From assembly GCA_025331565.1 (NCBI GenBank), contig JAFREQ010000024.1, forward strand, positions 3,313,501 through 3,377,500: DNA of 64,000 nucleotides. The letters run 5' to 3'. Source of the stretch: Holacanthus passer (Eukaryota; Chordata; Actinopteri; Pomacanthidae). The position numbers were made by a program, and so were the translations under genes. Of the stretch, positions 61,101 through 64,000 are shown one piece after another (the stretch's first letter is position 1; every line of letters begins with the position of its first letter). The notes under the pieces are model-generated. The model ran no database searches and was not told the origin of the DNA. It saw nothing but the letters and a program-made list of their open reading frames with translations.

Positions 61101-64000
61101 TGGTTAAGAACTTTTTCTCTGCCCTCTCTCCTGTTCTCTCATGTCTCGTACCATGGCTTCCTCCCTCTCTCCCTCTGTGTCTCTTGTCAAGTTTGTGGAT
61201 GGGGAGTGGGTTCTGGATGAGCCCCACTTTGTCCTGGCTGTCTTTCTGGATGTGACGGCTCTGGAGTGCCAGCTCCCCCTGGAGGACAGCTGGGCTCCTG
61301 CAGACCTGGATGTGAAAACGGCGACAAACAGACCATTGGCCCGCTGGCAGATCAAAGTTAGTCATGTCTCCAACTATTTCTGCAATGCTCACTGGTGAAA
61401 CCGCTGTAAAAATCAGTCCATTAACTCCATTCTTCCTTGCTGACACTGGTCTCTTTCTCTCAGGCTTTGCTCTTTTAGCTTTTATTTCTCTTTTCACTCT
61501 CCCACTCTCTGGACAGAAAAAAGATCCTCTTAGGGTTTAACATTAACCTTCTTATTTTGCAAGATATTTCATTATCTACTGATTGCACAGTGACTCTGCA
61601 CTGCAGTAATGAAAAGCAGACGGATGTGAAGGTTTGCCTGTTTTATTTGCTGGCTGCAGTTGTGGAAAATTGTCCACAGCGGTTCAGCTGGAGGTTTTCT
61701 TCAGCTTCAACGTGATTTAGGTTGTAAATGGACTCGGCAGCGTGAAGCAGTGGAAACTGATTGGTTTACTTAACTGCCAAGTGCATGAAGCGAAACAAAG
61801 TATGGAAATACTTTTCACAGCAGCTCGAGTTGGTAAACATGAGAACGTTTATCAGTGAGAACGTCCTTCCCAGCATCACAGATTGTTCTGTAGTCTCAAG
61901 GTGAAATTACTGTATTGTTGAAAATGATCCAGTGTGAGCGACTGCAGTTCACTTCACTACAGTTCAGTTCATTTATTTAATGCCTTTTCCCAGTGATCCA
62001 CAGTAATCAAGCTTCTGCTGATGGCAGGTTTCCAATGATGGCTACAGCTACAGTAACGCCAAGATACTGACTCTGTATGATGGAGCCTGTCAGATCTGCA
62101 GCCTGGACACTGAAGTCCTCTGCACCCTGAGGGTAAGACATCTGTCTTGACAGTGATACTGATTTAATCCATGGATCAAAAAGATCAAAAAAAAAAATCT
62201 GCAACAATAAATTTCCCTCTCAGCCTACTCTCCTTCATTCTTTAACTGTCACATCTTCACCATCATTCTCTCAGATTTTAAAGCTCCACTTCAGTCTGTG
62301 CGGTGTGAAACAGTGTTTAAAACATGGAGATGTTGCGATGCTTTAGCAATAGCTGCAGATGAAACACATCTGTTGTATGATCACTACAGCTGTTTAATCA
62401 ACTGAAAATACAAGGCTTTATAAATTATACAGCAGTTGTGATGTTGGTAAGAATCAGACACTAATCTTCCAACCATGTTATCTGCAGGAGACTGAACATT
62501 CATTAATGGTGCTTGTAGCTGTGTGAGCTATCCTAAAACACAGGAAACAATTAGGTTTGTTTTCCTCAGACCAAATGTGCAGGTTCATTTTGATGGACTG
62601 TTTGAACAGAACAGACCTTGTTCTCCTGCTGCAAGCTTCACATAAAGCTGTGTAGCTCGCTGAGGTAGGTCAGGGCCAAACAAGTGATAAAAGGCAGTTT
62701 GTTTCCAGGAGAAATAAACTCTGAACATATTTTTTGATTATTTATTGTTTTTGCCTCCCAGGAGAAAACCTGCAACATTGACGGCCTCTGTTACAGCGAG
62801 GGGGAGTCCAATCCCAGCAGCCCCTGCCTCACATGTCGCCCAGACTCGTCCAAGCACACATGGTCCATAGCTGAGAGTATGTACATTAAAACGTCACTGT
62901 GTCTCATCTGGTTTGTCTCACAGCTTGTCATATTATCACAAACAGAAGTCTAGACTACAGGAACACGGCGTCAGATTGATGTTAAAAGTTTGTCACCTCC
63001 TCAGTAGAGCTGAGGTCGGATCGCCATCGCTGAGTTTGCGCTTGTTGCTCAGGGCTGTTTTGATAATTTGTCAGCAGCTCTGTGCAGATTGGAGCCATTG
63101 AAGTTGCTTCAGTCCCCCGGCGCTGATATGAGGACAGCTTACCTCATTGTTACACTCTCTGACCAACTTTACTTCTTCAACTTAAAGTAGGTCAAGTAGA
63201 GGTGCTCGGCTCCGTTTTCAAGAAACGACAGAACATGTAGCACCGACCTTACTGAGGTCAAACCACTGATCTGAACAATGATGAGAGCAGGACACGGTGA
63301 ATTTAATGAATTACTCACTTATATTTTCAAATATAGTGGAAGATCAATACTGGGAATGTTTGAGCTTGATATTGATGTTTTTGAGTTTAAAAATCTTATG
63401 GTGATATGTTTAACATAAACACTCCACATAAACAAACATTTTTCATTCCTGAAATTTGATTGTTAAAGAGTTTCAACCAAGATGTGCACTGAGCAGGAGA
63501 TTTCACTTTTGAAAGATTAACATCAAGAATATAACGCTATAACAAATATAGTGAATTATAAACATTTAGCATCACTGGAAATCATATCATATCAAATCAA
63601 TAAGCAGGGTGTTGTGGAAGCCTGTTGTTTAAGACAAAAAGCAAAAATGCCTCCAAAAATAGTATCAGTAAAAAACTAAATCAAATATAAAACAAAAATC
63701 CAATATAAATGTACTGAAGTTAAGATGAGAAAAATAAGAATAAAATATATGAAACTAAAAAAAATAGTGCTATTATAAAATTGCAGAAGTGCAATTTCAG
63801 ACCTTTAAGACTTCTGATTCCCACCTTTTCATCCCGCCTGTCACTCACCACATAATGACTCACTCGTAGGTTCATTCGGCCTCTGTATTCCCTCCTTTGT
63901 GTTTCCCGTCAGAGAACGAGCCTCCGGTGCTCCAGTCGATGCCGTTTCCACTCCGGACCTTCCAGGGAGAGAATTTCATCTACCAGCTACAAGCTCAGGA
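49032..64000 (+). CDS. vwde: von Willebrand factor D and EGF domain-containing protein, 5' part
   Basis: Seventeen exons read in one frame to the window edge: 49032-49107, 51840-52030, 53491-53722, 54697-54771, 55854-56083, 56816-56905, 57390-57540, 57718-57932, 58170-58243, 58435-58708, 58950-59146, 59706-60550, 60643-60779, 61192-61356, 62028-62132, 62762-62876, 63913 onward. All sixteen introns are GT/AG and all junction phases agree. The 1,086 residues comprise signal peptide (1-25), D8C-like module (31-165), linker, VWD (about 436-600), long polar exon, EGF (853-879) and further extracellular sequence. The order matches VWDE, a secreted protein of about 1,600 residues in human, linked in amphibians and fish to limb and fin regeneration. 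The 3' exons lie outside. It is divergent from arl4a, as recalled for human 7p21. Confidence 0.95.
49968..50816. repeat. Large inverted repeat in vwde intron 1
   Basis: Arms of about 165 bp, at about 49968-50131 and 50649-50816, are reverse complements. The best core is 'ggtcggcaggttaaaggtta' continuing 'aaggaggactcttaaactca', identical in both arms; the outer parts (gtgagtggaaggaagtcc / gctgagtggaaggaagtcc) are also close. The spacer of about 515 bp has no transposase. It could be a fold-back or long-TIR DNA transposon. Transcribed in the vwde pre-mRNA, it could form a long double-stranded stem. Confidence 0.85.
51840..53722 (+). CDS. vwde: vwde exons 2-3: D8C-like cysteine module
   Basis: Exons 51840-52030 and 53491-53722 encode residues 26-166. 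The pattern (C31, YRSS, W..., C near FICDH, GWYQF, PTEC, HCG, APVWLSL, AC, ECC, VRNCGDFYVYLL, GCMGYC) is that of the D8C module found in uromodulin, GP2 and OIT3, with its conserved cysteines and VWL and VYxL strands. In those proteins the module is extracellular and disulfide-bonded. The exon 2/3 junction is phase 0 in the middle of the module. Confidence 0.8.
53723..54696 (+). other. vwde: vwde intron 3
   Basis: Donor GTATGT, acceptor 'ctgtctatctaacag'. AT-rich with a (TA)n run near 53761; no other feature recognised. Confidence 0.7.
54697..57932 (+). CDS. vwde: vwde exons 4-8: extracellular linker and cysteine-containing region
   Basis: Exons 54697-54771, 55854-56083, 56816-56905, 57390-57540 and 57718-57932 encode about residues 167-420. 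Exon 5 (PVIVSEVTGNTVYLKCSF ... AWSRLSPEG) with exon 6 (IYCSSSSFFLDSP) looks like a beta-sandwich: a C-x-F start, a Trp in the next strand and a later Y-x-C, suggestive of an Ig-like or related fold. Exon 8 has GPCRDGVCSRALIHF, also cysteine-paired. Phases 1-1-0-0-1-0 are consistent. Codon quality is high; I do not assign a named domain to this block. Confidence 0.85.
55493..55737. mobile_element. DNA-transposon-derived fragment in vwde intron 4
   Basis: 'tgtggccaaaaatacacgga' with 'caccagaacagg', then 'ccaaaaccatgggcattaat', 'gctataacagcatccacacc', 'gtggggttgaggtcaagg' and 'caccaaactgggaaaaccat' follow the order of a very common non-coding fish DNA transposon, with internal deletions. It lies wholly in the intron and encodes nothing. 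Confidence 0.75.
58170..59146 (+). CDS. vwde: vwde exons 9-11: VWD domain
   Basis: Exons 58170-58243, 58435-58708 and 58950-59146 encode residues 421-601. The domain opens with TDPHIITFDGRHYENYQIGT, the usual GDPHxxTFDG-type start, and closes with GLCGTYDGQSDNDF (570-583), the calcium-binding C-terminal loop typical of VWD. Cysteines in between (WECGS, SCVCGF, DMCSG) fit the family disulfides. VWD domains act in extracellular multimer assembly and ligand binding. The first VWD position is T rather than G, as in other VWDE sequences I recall. Confidence 0.93.
59706..60550 (+). CDS. vwde: vwde exon 12: long polar exon ending in an EGF module
   Basis: An 845-bp exon, far larger than its neighbours, encoding residues 602-883. 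It begins with RKYCNCQ, runs through a Ser/His/Pro/Arg-rich region probably disordered (about 630-740), contains RRRGRRQ at 715-721 (an R-x-R-R type convertase consensus), then FTYFFPEDH, a cysteine-containing helical part (TEQQASTHCQQAV, ECERRLMEERRREEEYQ), and an EGF module C853-x3-C857-x5-C863-x4-C868-x-C870-x8-C879. The EGF lacks the usual calcium-binding residues. Confidence 0.93.
60643..64000 (+). CDS. vwde: vwde exons 13-17: post-EGF extracellular region, incomplete
   Basis: Exons 60643-60779, 61192-61356, 62028-62132, 62762-62876 and 63913 onward encode residues 884-1086. Exon 13 has LCDVRQGDCSTVRVYGQGF, like the IPT/TIG-type start seen after EGF modules; exon 14 ends in WQIK; exon 15 has ILTLYDGACQICS; exon 16 is cysteine-rich (CNIDGLCYSEGE, PCLTCRPD); exon 17 opens NEPPVLQSMPFPLR. 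The exon 14 acceptor is TCAAG, less standard than CAG, but frame continuity supports it. The gene continues past the window edge toward more EGF modules and the C-terminus. Confidence 0.9.
62877..63912 (+). other. vwde: vwde intron 16
   Basis: Donor GTATGT, acceptor 'tttcccgtcag'. AT-rich, with an A-rich patch at about 63650-63780; no exon or clear repeat inside. Confidence 0.7.

Noticed and set aside
1..64000. CRISPR arrays, operons, tRNA or rRNA genes
   Set aside because: Microsatellites and one 17-bp minisatellite are the only regular repeats; no cloverleaf or ribosomal sequence was recognised by eye, and gene structure is eukaryotic.

Overview
This window reads as vertebrate nuclear DNA, most likely from a spiny-rayed (percomorph) teleost. 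There are no bacterial-style packed genes. Genes are split by GT/AG introns, (GT)n, (GA)n, (GGA)n and (TTA)n microsatellites are frequent, and several dispersed repeats familiar from fish genomes are present. These include the 'acttaagta...ccaccactg' family, the TIR element beginning 'caaccccgattcc', a 'tggccaaaa...ggacacc' DNA-transposon relic, and LINE tails ending in TTATC-type repeats. The species cannot be named from the sequence.

Layout. From 1 to about 35 kb I find no supportable coding gene. This gene desert holds microsatellites, decayed transposons and short patches with the texture of conserved non-coding elements (TAAT cores, octamer and HOX/CDX-like words in unique sequence). The ARF-like GTPase gene arl4a lies on the minus strand at 35.8-36.4 kb, with one coding exon, a 5' UTR exon and a CpG-rich promoter near 37.7-37.9 kb. 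A second minus-strand gene at about 40.2-41.8 kb was assembled here from five exons in consistent phase. It encodes a small basic protein of the type seen among ciliary microtubule-associated proteins. The 5' two-thirds of vwde (von Willebrand factor D and EGF domain protein) lies on the plus strand from 49.0 kb to the window end. Seventeen exons keep one reading frame across all sixteen junctions and give about 1,086 residues: signal peptide, D8C-like cysteine module, linker, VWD domain, a long low-complexity exon ending in an EGF module, then further extracellular sequence.

Synteny. The divergent pair arl4a / vwde matches the order recalled for human 7p21 (VWDE - SCIN - ARL4A - desert - ETV1). 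The left desert is therefore probably the arl4a-etv1 interval, a plausible home for long-range enhancers. No gelsolin/scinderin-like exon was seen between the two genes. The three genes have separate roles: membrane-bound small GTPase signalling, a probable axonemal or ciliary structural protein, and a secreted or extracellular matrix protein. Nothing suggests a joint operon-like system. The most useful new results are the assembled minus-strand gene, a large inverted repeat in vwde intron 1, an overlapping uORF on arl4a, and a possible convertase site in Vwde.
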